Translations under genes and position numbers: made by a program
Assembly: GCA_024227975.1 (NCBI GenBank)
Contig: JAAETV010000539.1
Location: forward strand, 1 to 6,267
Length of the DNA stretch: 6,267 nucleotides
Origin: Actinomycetes bacterium
GTDB taxonomy: Bacteria; Actinomycetota; Acidimicrobiia; Acidimicrobiales; SZUA-35
Direction of reading: 5' to 3'
Notes under the pieces: generated by a model
The model's database searches: none
Seen by the model: only the letters and a program-made list of their open reading frames with translations
Told to the model about the DNA's origin: nothing
Shown: positions 1 through 6,267 of the stretch, in pieces
Layout: the number at the start of each line of letters is the position of its first letter
How positions within the stretch are numbered: the stretch's first letter is position 1

Positions 1-8
1 GATCAAGA

Positions 9-809
9 TCAAGATCCGGCACCCGCTTCTCCGGCCGATTCGAGCCGAGCCTGGAGTTTGCGCATCCCAGCCAGCCACTTCTCCGGAAGGTTCGTCTTGA
101 ACTCCATCCAGTCCTGGGCCACCGGGTTGGTCAGGATCAGGAACCTCTCCTCGGCGAAGGCATCCGTAACTTGGCGGGCCACCTCTTCCGGCTCGGCAAT
201 GGGCCCGGCTGCGGCCCGGGCCCACTCCGAGTCAGCCGAGCCGCCCAGCATCGGGGTTCGAACCCCGAGCGGTGCCAGCAGGTAGGAGCGGATGCCGCTT
301 CCGTGGTAGGTGATGGACATCCACTCGGCCAGGCCGACGACGGCATGTTTGGAGACGGCGTAGGGAGCGTTGCCGTGCGAGGTCAAGATGCCGGCCATTG
401 ATGCCGTGTGCTGGATGTGGCCCTCGCCCCTGGCCAACATGGCCGGCAAGACGGCCCTGATGGCATAGACGTGGGACATGACGTTGATGTCCCACTGGCG
501 CTGCCACTCCTCGATGGGGGTAGTCAGAGGATCACCCCCCGAGGCGATACCAGCGTTGTTGCACAACACGTCGATCGGCCCCAGATCCTCTTCGACAGAG
601 CGGAGCATGGCCGTGATGTCAGTTTCAGATCCGACATCGACCACCTCGGCTCGACCCCCGATGGCGGTCGCGACCTTGGCCGCCGCCTCGCCCTGACGAT
701 CGACGACAACGACCATCCGGGCCCCGTCGGCGGCAAAGCGCTCACACAGGGCCTTTCCGATCCCGCTTCCACCGCCGGTAACGACACACACCCGATCTCG
801 AACTTCCAT
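9..809 (-). CDS. SDR family NAD(P)-dependent oxidoreductase
   Basis: Classical short-chain dehydrogenase/reductase, a soluble Rossmann-fold enzyme that oxidises or reduces an alcohol/ketone pair; the substrate cannot be told. From the ATG at 809 it is 266 residues, a usual length for the family. The cofactor loop TGGGSGIG is at residues 11-18, and Asp37 at the end of the second strand (VVVVD) favours NAD(H) over NADP(H). NNAG is at 84-87. The catalytic tetrad is complete: Asn109 (in DINV), Ser137 (in TAS), and Tyr150 and Lys154 in YAVSK. The usual PGxVxT stretch reads PLGVRTPM (180-187). A second in-frame ATG at 839 would add ten residues (MADVGPDGGT). I prefer 809 because SDRs normally start five to eight residues before the first strand and a G-rich GGGGGA lies just upstream; AGGCGG before 839 is about equally good, so the start is uncertain. 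The stop TGA is at 9-11. It is divergent from the helicase gene, with no visible functional tie. Confidence 0.93.
   Translation of the reverse strand: MEVRDRVCVVTGGGSGIGKALCERFAADGARMVVVVDRQGEAAAKVATAIGGRAEVVDVGSETDITAMLRSVEEDLGPIDVLCNNAGIASGGDPLTTPIEEWQRQWDINVMSHVYAIRAVLPAMLARGEGHIQHTASMAGILTSHGNAPYAVSKHAVVGLAEWMSITYHGSGIRSYLLAPLGVRTPMLGGSADSEWARAAAGPIAEPEEVARQVTDAFAEERFLILTNPVAQDWMEFKTNLPEKWLAGMRKLQARLESAGEAGAGS
251..268. repeat. 18-bp perfect palindrome inside the SDR gene
   Basis: TCGGGGTTCGAACCCCGA equals its own reverse complement over all 18 bases. It lies in the part of the SDR gene that encodes the PLGVRTP segment. It resembles a tRNA T-arm at first sight, but the spacing of the stem is off by one and no acceptor or anticodon arm surrounds it. 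It may be a chance result of GC-rich codons or a binding site for a dimeric regulator; nothing in the window decides this. Confidence 0.4.
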
Positions 810-1168
810 GGTTCCCCCATCTGGGCCGACGTCTGCCATGTTCCGCCTACTACTGCTTGTGACGCAAGCCTGCTCCGAAACGCCGACTCCTACGAGGAGA
901 AATCAGCCCCAAACCTCTGAGATTCGCAATGGTGCGACCGAAAGGAGCTAACCTGGTCTTCTGAGTCACCTTGCAGTGTCTCAGTTCCTACGAGTTGTGC
1001 TGCCTTGTGGGACATCACCCTTTCTGCCTCGCGGCAGTCAGAGTGAGCGGGCCATCCGCGGAACCACAGCGAGGATTCGCGTAGCACAGGCGATCGAACA
1101 CGACATCGGACTGTCAGATTGCAGTCAGCTTCCGTCGATAGCCACAAGCAAGAAACCGGAGAGACACG
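810..1168. other. Non-coding gap between divergent SDR and helicase genes
   Basis: This stretch of about 360 bases (about 330 if the SDR starts at 839) separates the two divergent genes and should hold the promoters of both. It is visibly poorer in GC (about 52 % in 901-960) than the flanking genes. Its open frames (for example 976-1221 on the plus strand and 890-1333 on the minus strand) have no recognisable protein motifs and atypical composition, so I do not call them genes. I see no convincing -35/-10 pair, tRNA or strong terminator. Small items: a CTCCT-ACG-AGGAG stem at 887-899, TCCTACGAG repeated at 888-896 and 986-994, and GCAGTCAG repeated at 1034-1041 and 1121-1128. All are short enough to be chance. 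Confidence 0.6.
1158..1163 (+). promoter_or_regulatory. Ribosome binding site pointing to an ATT start
   Basis: GGAGAG lies five bases before an in-frame ATT at 1169-1171; its GGAG core (1158-1161) is seven bases from that codon, which is optimal. It is the only good Shine-Dalgarno match upstream of the helicase frame. The TTG at 1274 has none: the bases before it read GACGTCGAATTC. This site decides the start proposed for the helicase gene. Confidence 0.55.
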
Positions 1169-4100
1169 ATTACCACTTCGACCATTGCGCTGAAGTCGCT
1201 GTCGTCCAGCGAGTTCAGTGATCTCGTCCAAGCTCACCTTGATGGCGTCGCCAGCGAAGCCGACGTCGAATTCTTGACCGCGAACCAGCGGTCTTGGGTC
1301 GCCGCCCTTCTGCGCCTCTACGACGATGCCCAAATGGCCCTCGACGACATCAGCCGAGAGGTCCGCGGACCTGAGCGCGCCATTGTTCTTGCTGATTTTG
1401 AGTCCGAGCTACACCTCATCGATGGGATGCTGACCAAGCTGGTCGGGGCGGCACCCGGAGCCAGCGGCAAGAAGGCGAGCTCCAACTCCCAGGTGGGGGA
1501 GTCTGGGGATCCTCAGCTCCAGCTGTCATGGATCCCGGGCCGGGTCGTTGCCTGGTCCGCTGGCCACGACGCCTCCCCAGAAACCAGCGATGAGCTACTG
1601 GAACGCCTTTCGGCGGCAGGGGCCGGAGCGGTCGGTTGGGAAGAGCATGCCTCGGTCAGACTGCCCCAAGGCGGACGGGCCGACGCTGTCTCTGTCCCCA
1701 TCGGAGCCAGCCTCGGCTGGCTGGTCGCCCTCGGCCAGACAGCTGACGACGATGCAACCGGGGCCAGCGTTGCCTGGCTAGGTTTGGTGACCGCACTGGC
1801 TGTGCGGCTAGTGGCTCAGGGGCGGATGGTGCCCCAACTGAAGAAGGCCCGCCGAGCCTCGCGTCAAGGAGCCAAGCAGGACGACAACGCCAAGGCGAGC
1901 AAGGCCCAGGGTGCCAGCGGCACCTTCGGTGTCCGTTGGGTTCCCGCTCTGGTCGACACCGAGGAGTTCCGCCTCCTGTCGGCCTCTCTCCCAGGAGCAG
2001 TTTCGGCCCTGGAGAACCGGCCGGATGCCAAGGCCATGACCAACGCCGTGCTCGGCGACCTGGTCACCGCCATCTGCTCAGAAGCAGCCAGCCGGCTCGA
2101 CTTCCCGGCCGGGCCGCCAAAGCCAAACTCCAAGAGCGACGTTGCCGAGGCCTTCCTGGCTGAGCTCGCAGGAACCCCGTTCCAGGCTCCACCCCGGCTC
2201 GCTTCCGAGCTCGGACGCCGGGTCGACCAGTGGGCCCGGTCGGTGTCGGGCACGGTGAAGTCCCATCTCGTGCTCCAGCTCGACCCGCCGGACGACATCA
2301 ACGCCTGGTACCTGGCTGTACTAGCTCTCAACAATGAGAACCAGCTCCTTCCGGTCGAGCAGGTCATCGTCAACTCGTCGAACACCCGGCGCAAGGAAGT
2401 CGAAGAGGAACTGTCACGTCTGGAGCGGCTCTATCCCGAGTTGTTGCGCCCTGGGGCCCGGCGTCGGGGTGAGGTCGTGCTCAGCCAGGACGAGGCGTGG
2501 CGGCTCATGACCCATGACGGCAATGTGTTGTTGGCCGCCGGATTCGACGTCAGAGCCCCGGCTCTGTCGCGCAAGAAACCCTCTCCGGCCCTCCGTCTCA
2601 CCTCCGAGGAGGCCCAGGAATCGGTGGTCGGAGCCCAACAGCTGACCAATGTGCGCTGGTCGGTCATGTTCGACGATATCGAGCTCACAGCCGACGAGAT
2701 CACCGCCCTCGCTTCCGAAGCTCGGCCCCTGGTCAAGTCCCGTGGCCGCTGGATCGAGCTCGATCAGACCGATCTAGCCGAGGCGGCGGCGGCGCTGGCC
2801 GAACGCTCTGACCAAACCCGCCTCAGCGGCGCTGACATGCTGCGGCATGCCCTCGGCCTGGAGGGGACCCCATTTTCGGGTGGTGTCTCCATCGCCGGTG
2901 AGGGTTGGGCATCGGAGCTGCTCAAGAGTGCAGCCGACCTGCCCGAGGACCCCCCGGTCAGCCCCGAAGGGTTTGAAGGCGAGCTGAGGTCGTACCAAGC
3001 CGATGCCCGGATGTGGCTCAGCTTCCTCGATGGTGCCGGCCTCGGGGGCTGTCTGGCTCTCGACATGGGACTGGGCAAAACCCCGACGATGCTGGCCCAC
3101 CTCCGTGTCACCAGAGACAGTGGACCGGCTCTGGTTGTCGCCCCACCGGCCGTGGTCGGCAACTGGGCCGCTGAGTCCGGTCGCTTCGTTCCCGACCTGA
3201 AAGTAGTGGTCCATCACGGCCCGAACCGGGCGGCTCCTGGATCGATCCCAGCCATGGTCCGCAACGCCGACCTGGTGATTACTACCTACGGGACGGCAGT
3301 GCGTGATGTCGAAGCTCTGGAGAAGATCGAGTGGGGCAAGGTCGTGCTCGACGAAGCCCAAGCCATCAAGAACCCGGTCTCCGAAACGGCTCAGCAACTC
3401 CGTCGCATCTCGGCCCGGACCAGGGTCGCCCTGACTGGTACCCCAATCGAGAACGGCCTCGGCGACCTGTGGGCCATCATGGACTATACGAATCCCGGTC
3501 TGGTCGGGGCCCGAGCCCCCTTCATAGCCCAGCTATCACAGAACGGTGACTCCAAAGGTGGGGCCGAACGAGCCCTTCATGCCCTCAACGGCATCCTGGT
3601 CTTCCGCCGCACCAAAGCGGAACCGGCCATTGCGGCAGAGCTGCCGGACCGGATCGACGAGCTCGACCTCTGCTCCATGACCCCCGAACAGATCGGTCTC
3701 TACCAGGCCGTCCTCGACGAGCTCCTGGTCACGACCAGCACCGAAGAAGGGGCCAAGAAGAAGGGGGCAGTGCTAGCCGCCATCACCGCCCTCAAGCAGA
3801 TCTGCAACCATCCGTCCGCCTACCAGAAAGACTATGAGGAGCCCCTCGACGGGCGGTCGGGCAAGCTGGCCCGTCTCAACGAAATCGTCGACAATGTCTT
3901 CGCTGCCAACGAGCGGGTCCTCATCTTCACCCACTTTGCCTCCTGGGGCGAGCAATTGGCTACGTATCTGAGCGAACGAACCGGGGTCCCTATCTCGTGC
4001 TATCACGGTGGCCTCAGCCGCGGCGCCCGAGACAAGATGATCGAGAGCTTCCAGGCAACGACCACAGCCGGGGCCATGGTGTTGTCACTCAAGGCCGGTG

Positions 4101-4567
4101 GTACCGGGCTCAACCTGACGGCGGCCAGCCATGTCGTGTTGTACGACCGCTGGTGGAATCCGGCGGTCGAGGATCAGGCCCGAGACCGGGTGTGGCGAAT
4201 CGGCCAGACCAGCACCGTGATCTGCCATCGCCTCGTCTGCCCCGGCACGGTCGATGAAAGAGTCGAGGAAGTGGTGGCGGGGAAGCGCCAGATTGCAGAC
4301 ATGGTGCTGCCAAAATCGAGCTCGGTCGGCGACCTGGACGCCGAACAGCTCCAGAAGGCACTGGGGATCGATCCCAACCTGGTATTGGCCGAGCTCGACA
4401 CCGACCTGGTCTCCGAAGCGGTGCCTCTCATTGCCGAACCCGATTCAGAGTCGGCCCCAGCGACCGCTGAACAAGTACCGGCCGAGGTGGTCGAACCGGA
4501 TCCCGATGATGAGACCGCCGGGGATGCCGCCAACCGGGTGGTCGAATCTGTGGAGACGCCGGCATGA
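1169..4567 (+). CDS. SNF2-family helicase/ATPase with SNF2-associated N-terminal region (HelZ-like)
   Basis: DNA-dependent ATPase/translocase of the SNF2 (SF2) superfamily, cytosolic and nucleoid-acting; its precise role is not known. Counting from ATT 1169 it has 1132 residues, near the size of mycobacterial HelZ (about 1000). The N-terminal part follows the actinobacterial pattern: GRMVP (218-222), a Lys-rich linker (224-250), RWVPAL (256-261), LDPPDD with LLPVEQV (about 370-397), then a likely SNF2-associated domain (about 493-550) with PLVKSRGRWIELD. The ATPase core is intact: RSYQ (607-610), Walker A DMGLGKT (632-638), Walker B DEAQ (728-731), TGTP (756-759), IFTHF (919-923), GGTGLN (977-982) and motif VI DRVWRIGQ (1006-1013). 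An acidic, probably disordered tail of about 60 residues ends it. Start: the frame is open from 1142 to the stop with no in-frame ATG or GTG before TTG 1274; residues 1-35 look coding and continue a helical region, so ATT 1169 is preferred and TTG 1274 (1097 residues) is the fallback. The stop overlaps the next gene by four bases. Confidence 0.95.
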   Translation: MTTSTIALKSLSSSEFSDLVQAHLDGVASEADVEFLTANQRSWVAALLRLYDDAQMALDDISREVRGPERAIVLADFESELHLIDGMLTKLVGAAPGASGKKASSNSQVGESGDPQLQLSWIPGRVVAWSAGHDASPETSDELLERLSAAGAGAVGWEEHASVRLPQGGRADAVSVPIGASLGWLVALGQTADDDATGASVAWLGLVTALAVRLVAQGRMVPQLKKARRASRQGAKQDDNAKASKAQGASGTFGVRWVPALVDTEEFRLLSASLPGAVSALENRPDAKAMTNAVLGDLVTAICSEAASRLDFPAGPPKPNSKSDVAEAFLAELAGTPFQAPPRLASELGRRVDQWARSVSGTVKSHLVLQLDPPDDINAWYLAVLALNNENQLLPVEQVIVNSSNTRRKEVEEELSRLERLYPELLRPGARRRGEVVLSQDEAWRLMTHDGNVLLAAGFDVRAPALSRKKPSPALRLTSEEAQESVVGAQQLTNVRWSVMFDDIELTADEITALASEARPLVKSRGRWIELDQTDLAEAAAALAERSDQTRLSGADMLRHALGLEGTPFSGGVSIAGEGWASELLKSAADLPEDPPVSPEGFEGELRSYQADARMWLSFLDGAGLGGCLALDMGLGKTPTMLAHLRVTRDSGPALVVAPPAVVGNWAAESGRFVPDLKVVVHHGPNRAAPGSIPAMVRNADLVITTYGTAVRDVEALEKIEWGKVVLDEAQAIKNPVSETAQQLRRISARTRVALTGTPIENGLGDLWAIMDYTNPGLVGARAPFIAQLSQNGDSKGGAERALHALNGILVFRRTKAEPAIAAELPDRIDELDLCSMTPEQIGLYQAVLDELLVTTSTEEGAKKKGAVLAAITALKQICNHPSAYQKDYEEPLDGRSGKLARLNEIVDNVFAANERVLIFTHFASWGEQLATYLSERTGVPISCYHGGLSRGARDKMIESFQATTTAGAMVLSLKAGGTGLNLTAASHVVLYDRWWNPAVEDQARDRVWRIGQTSTVICHRLVCPGTVDERVEEVVAGKRQIADMVLPKSSSVGDLDAEQLQKALGIDPNLVLAELDTDLVSEAVPLIAEPDSESAPATAEQVPAEVVEPDPDDETAGDAANRVVESVETPA

Positions 4568-4872
4568 GCGGCAACAACAAGAACTCCAATGGAGGTCGCC
4601 GCCAGGGAAACCGGCGCCGCAAGGGCCCGAAGAAGGCGGTCGTCAAGCCCGAGGACTTCTGGGGTGATCCTGCCAAGTTGCCTGCTGGTGACGTCCACGT
4701 TCGCATCACATCCGACCCCGCGGCCGTCGTGCGCTCCCTTGGTCGCCCCCCCCTCTCGGGTCACTACAACGTTGCCGAGCACTACTTCACCGCCGTCTAC
4801 GAGCGGTCGGTCAATCTGGCCAGCGCTCTGGCCGCGGCCGGTGACCTCCTGGATGAAACCAGCGACAGCTGA
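4564..4872 (+). CDS. Small basic protein translationally coupled to the SNF2 helicase; possible SWIM-partner C-terminal remnant
   Basis: A 102-residue soluble protein that I cannot assign firmly. Its ATG overlaps the helicase TGA (ATGA), and GGAG at 4552-4555 lies eight bases upstream, so it should be made together with the helicase. Residues 1-27 are Asn/Gly/Arg/Lys-rich (for example GGRRQGNRRRKGPKK), a disordered nucleic-acid-binding type of tail. The rest looks folded: EDFWG (34-38), then SLGRPPLSGHYNVAEHYF followed by an Ala-rich helix ending LLDE. There is no Cys or His zinc cluster, no signal peptide and no membrane segment. From memory, the FWG, SLGxPPL and terminal-helix order resembles the C-terminal end of actinobacterial SWIM zinc-finger proteins encoded beside such helicases. 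If so, the zinc-finger part is absent here. The family link is inference; that the gene is real is well supported by overlap, RBS and codon bias. Confidence 0.85.
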   Translation: MSGNNKNSNGGRRQGNRRRKGPKKAVVKPEDFWGDPAKLPAGDVHVRITSDPAAVVRSLGRPPLSGHYNVAEHYFTAVYERSVNLASALAAAGDLLDETSDS

Positions 4873-4923
4873 AGTCGTCGTTTCCTCACGCTCTGATCCG
4901 GAGCGGTAGCATCTGCTCGGTTG

Positions 4924-4930
4924 AAGGGAG
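4924..4930 (+). promoter_or_regulatory. Ribosome binding site deciding the luciferase-like gene start
   Basis: AAGGGAG sits five bases before ATG 4936. It lies inside the reading frame that would begin at TTG 4921, so the longer start is unlikely. A TAGCAT hexamer at 4907-4912 could be a -10 element for a separate promoter in the 63-base gap, but no good -35 is seen at the right distance. Confidence 0.75.
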
Positions 4931-4935
4931 ACGGC

Positions 4936-5853
4936 ATGAAGATTGGTGTACACCTACCACAACTGGGCCGCTCGGCCGACCGTCAGAACCTGATCACGTG
5001 GGCCGAGGAAGCGGACCGGCTCGGCCTGCACTCGGGCTGGGTCAGTGATCATGTGGCCTGGCCCCGTGACATCGAGTCCAAATACCCCTATACCGCCGAT
5101 GGCAGCTTCCCCGGCGGATTCGACATGCCCTGGCTCGATCCCCTCGGGACTCTCATGTTCGTGGCCGCCAGAACCGAGTCGATCCGGCTGGGCATAACCG
5201 TGCTGATCCTCGGCTACCGCCCACCGGTGCTGACAGCCAAGTGGATGTCGACCCTCGACGTCTTGTCCCAGGGGCGAGCAATCCTCGGCGTCGGGGTCGG
5301 CTGGATGCGTGAGGAATTCGAAGTCCTCGGCATGCCTTTCGATCATCGAGGGGCCAGAGCCGACGAGCAGCTAGAGATCTTCGAGACCCTCTTCACCCAA
5401 GAGACACCAAGCTTCGACGGAACCTACTATCAGTTCCCCGAAGTCGGCTTCAGCCCGAAACCACCCCAAGCTCCGATCCCAGTCTGGGTCGGAGGAGCGA
5501 CAACGCCCGCCTTCCGTCGCACTGCCCGGTTCGGGGAGGCATTCCACGCTGCTTTCGAGCCGATCGAGACCGTAGCCAGGGAGTGGCAGGAGGTTGGCGA
5601 CGAATGTGAGAAGATCGGGCGCGATCGGGGTGAGATCGAGCTGTCCGTCCGGCTCTATCTCGACCCCGAGGGACGGATGGCGGAGAATGTGTCGCTGCAG
5701 GGATCGAGCGAGCAGATGATCGACACCGCCGGCCGCTGGGCCGACATCGGGACCAACCACATCCTGCTTGACGTCGTGGCCGGTGGGGGAGCCGACGGAC
5801 GCCTCGATGCTCTGCGAGCATTCATGGCGGAGGTTGCCCCCGCTAGCTCGTAG
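4936..5853 (+). CDS. LLM class F420-dependent oxidoreductase (Rv2161c-like)
   Basis: Luciferase-like monooxygenase-fold (TIM-barrel) enzyme, probably using coenzyme F420 for hydride transfer; substrate unknown, cytosolic. From ATG 4936 it is 305 residues, typical of the family. Signposts in order: N-terminal strand KIGVHLP (2-8); AEEADRLGLHSGWVSDH (23-39) with the family SDH; the LGITVLILGYRPP region (85-97); LSQGRAILGVGVGWMREEF (110-128) followed by LGMPFDHRGARADEQLE (131-147), the hallmark of the Rv2161c-type subgroup; then SPKPPQAPIPVWVGGAT (173-189) before the last part of the barrel. No deletion or frameshift is evident. It starts 63 bases after the small coupled gene and may be read through from the helicase promoter or have its own. 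A flavin-dependent member of the same fold is the main alternative; F420 use rests on family resemblance, not on a residue I can prove. Confidence 0.92.
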   Translation: MKIGVHLPQLGRSADRQNLITWAEEADRLGLHSGWVSDHVAWPRDIESKYPYTADGSFPGGFDMPWLDPLGTLMFVAARTESIRLGITVLILGYRPPVLTAKWMSTLDVLSQGRAILGVGVGWMREEFEVLGMPFDHRGARADEQLEIFETLFTQETPSFDGTYYQFPEVGFSPKPPQAPIPVWVGGATTPAFRRTARFGEAFHAAFEPIETVAREWQEVGDECEKIGRDRGEIELSVRLYLDPEGRMAENVSLQGSSEQMIDTAGRWADIGTNHILLDVVAGGGADGRLDALRAFMAEVAPASS

Positions 5854-5881
5854 GAGATAGGGCCAGCGAACCACTAACAGC

Positions 5882-5897
5882 CGGCCCGAAAGGGCCG
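5882..5897 (+). promoter_or_regulatory. GC hairpin with GAAA tetraloop before the last gene
   Basis: CGGCCC-GAAA-GGGCCG forms a perfect six-pair stem with a stable GNRA-type loop, 28 bases after the oxidoreductase stop and 11 bases before ATG 5909. No T-run follows, so a classic intrinsic terminator is not supported. GC-rich actinobacteria may use U-less hairpins, so weak termination is possible. The only purine-rich Shine-Dalgarno-like run nearby (AAAGGG, 5889-5894) is partly inside the stem, so the hairpin could instead modulate translation of the next gene. Confidence 0.5.
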
Positions 5898-5908
5898 ATG
5901 GAACTACG

Positions 5909-6267
5909 ATGACGAACGGCCGCCGCAGTTCCTCGCTCCGCACCCAACTCCTGACCCGCACCCTGCTCGCCGGGCTCGTACCGCTGGTTGTGCTGGCCGT
6001 TGTGGCGGTGTTCGGGCTGGTCAAGCTCAACAACACAGCCGACGAAGTGGCGACGAGTCGCCACCAACTAGCCGAGGAGTCAGCGACAGCCAGAATGTCT
6101 TCGGAGGCAACTTCGGCCGGCCGGGAGATAGGCCAGGCGCTCGATGCCTACATCGATCAGTTGGCCACCCTGGCCTCCGAGTCGGCGGTGGTGGCCGCGG
6201 CCAGTGACGGGACCCCAGCCGCCGTCTCCCTGCTCATCGAGTTGGCCGAAACCGAGCCGGCCATTAC
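5909..6267 (+). CDS. Membrane-anchored protein, N-terminal fragment (probable sensor/signalling protein)
   Basis: Partial gene running off the right edge: 119 full codons, no stop. ATG 5909 is the first in-frame start after an in-frame TAG at 5858. A short Arg-rich cytosolic stretch (MTNGRRSSSLRTQLLTR) precedes one hydrophobic segment (about residues 19-38, LLAGLVPLVVLAVVAVFGLV). A polar, Ala/Glu/Ser-rich, mostly helical region follows, including LDAYIDQLATLASESAVVAAA. This layout (short basic start, one membrane helix, then a helix with a YIDQLATLASE-like pattern) is common at the start of extracytoplasmic Cache-type sensor domains in histidine kinases, chemoreceptors, cyclases and GGDEF proteins. 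The output domain lies outside the window, so the class is unknown. The ribosome site is weak (TGGA at 5899-5902), and a four-codon ORF (5898-5912) overlaps the start. Confidence 0.8.
   Translation, partial: MTNGRRSSSLRTQLLTRTLLAGLVPLVVLAVVAVFGLVKLNNTADEVATSRHQLAEESATARMSSEATSAGREIGQALDAYIDQLATLASESAVVAAASDGTPAAVSLLIELAETEPAI

Noticed and set aside
1..17. GATCAA tandem copies at the left edge (GATCAAGATCAAGATCC)
   Set aside because: Only two full units, next to and overlapping the SDR stop; too short to call a repeat array.
245..285. tRNA T-arm-like GGTTCGAACCCC inside the SDR gene
   Set aside because: The stem pairing is out of register for a T-arm, no other tRNA arms are present, and the SDR frame runs straight through.
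929..964. 11-codon ORF that could be a leader peptide
   Set aside because: There is no ribosome site before it, no attenuator-like hairpins after it, and it is over 200 bases from the helicase start.
888..994. TCCTACGAG direct repeat (888-896 and 986-994) and GCAGTCAG repeat (1034-1041 and 1121-1128)
   Set aside because: Eight- and nine-base repeats are expected occasionally by chance in a gap of this size, and they show no regular spacing or symmetry.
976..1221. 81-residue plus-strand open frame upstream of the helicase
   Set aside because: It has no family motif and no good ribosome site, and overlaps the better-supported helicase N-terminus in another frame.
890..1333. 147-residue minus-strand open frame across the gap and the helicase start
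   Set aside because: It has no recognisable motif, lies antisense to the helicase N-terminus for much of its length, and has irregular composition; a shadow frame.
1169..4872. Helicase plus small protein as a phage-defence system (DISARM-like SNF2 module)
   Set aside because: There is no methyltransferase, phospholipase D, nuclease or other defence partner, and the helicase has the SNF2-associated N-terminus typical of widespread chromosomal actinobacterial genes.
4174..4953. 259-residue minus-strand open frame opposite the helicase 3' end and the small gene
   Set aside because: It is an antisense shadow of two genes with strong motifs and coupling, and has no motif of its own.

Overview
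The window looks like ordinary chromosome from a GC-rich actinobacterium. By eye the coding parts are roughly 60-65 % G+C with a strong G/C bias at third codon positions. A probable F420-dependent luciferase-like oxidoreductase and a SNF2 helicase with the actinobacterial type of N-terminal region both point that way. An Acidimicrobiia-like lineage is possible, but this is inference; nothing in the window fixes the genus.

Layout: (1) A minus-strand short-chain dehydrogenase/reductase (809 down to 9). (2) A non-coding gap of about 360 bases between divergent genes (810-1168), lower in GC than its neighbours. (3) A large plus-strand SNF2-family ATPase. Its reading frame extends well upstream of the first TTG (1274), and its best start is an unusual ATT at 1169 preceded by a well-placed GGAGAG. 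(4) A 102-residue basic protein whose ATG overlaps the helicase stop (ATGA, 4564-4567), so the two are almost certainly co-translated. (5) After 63 bases, a luciferase-like monooxygenase-fold oxidoreductase (4936-5853). (6) A short gap holding a GC hairpin with a GAAA loop. (7) The 5' end of a membrane-anchored protein that runs off the window (5909 onward), probably the N-terminus of a sensor or signalling protein.

The only tight functional unit is the helicase plus the small protein. In many actinobacteria a helicase of this kind sits beside a SWIM zinc-finger protein. The small protein resembles, from memory, only the C-terminal part of such a partner, so this may be a reduced version of that pair. 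The SDR and the luciferase-like enzyme are generic redox enzymes with no visible link to the helicase.

I found no CRISPR array, tRNA, rRNA, insertion sequence, integrase or toxin-antitoxin pair, and no convincing new system. The best leads are the possible ATT start, the reduced helicase partner, and the hairpin plus four-codon ORF before the final gene.
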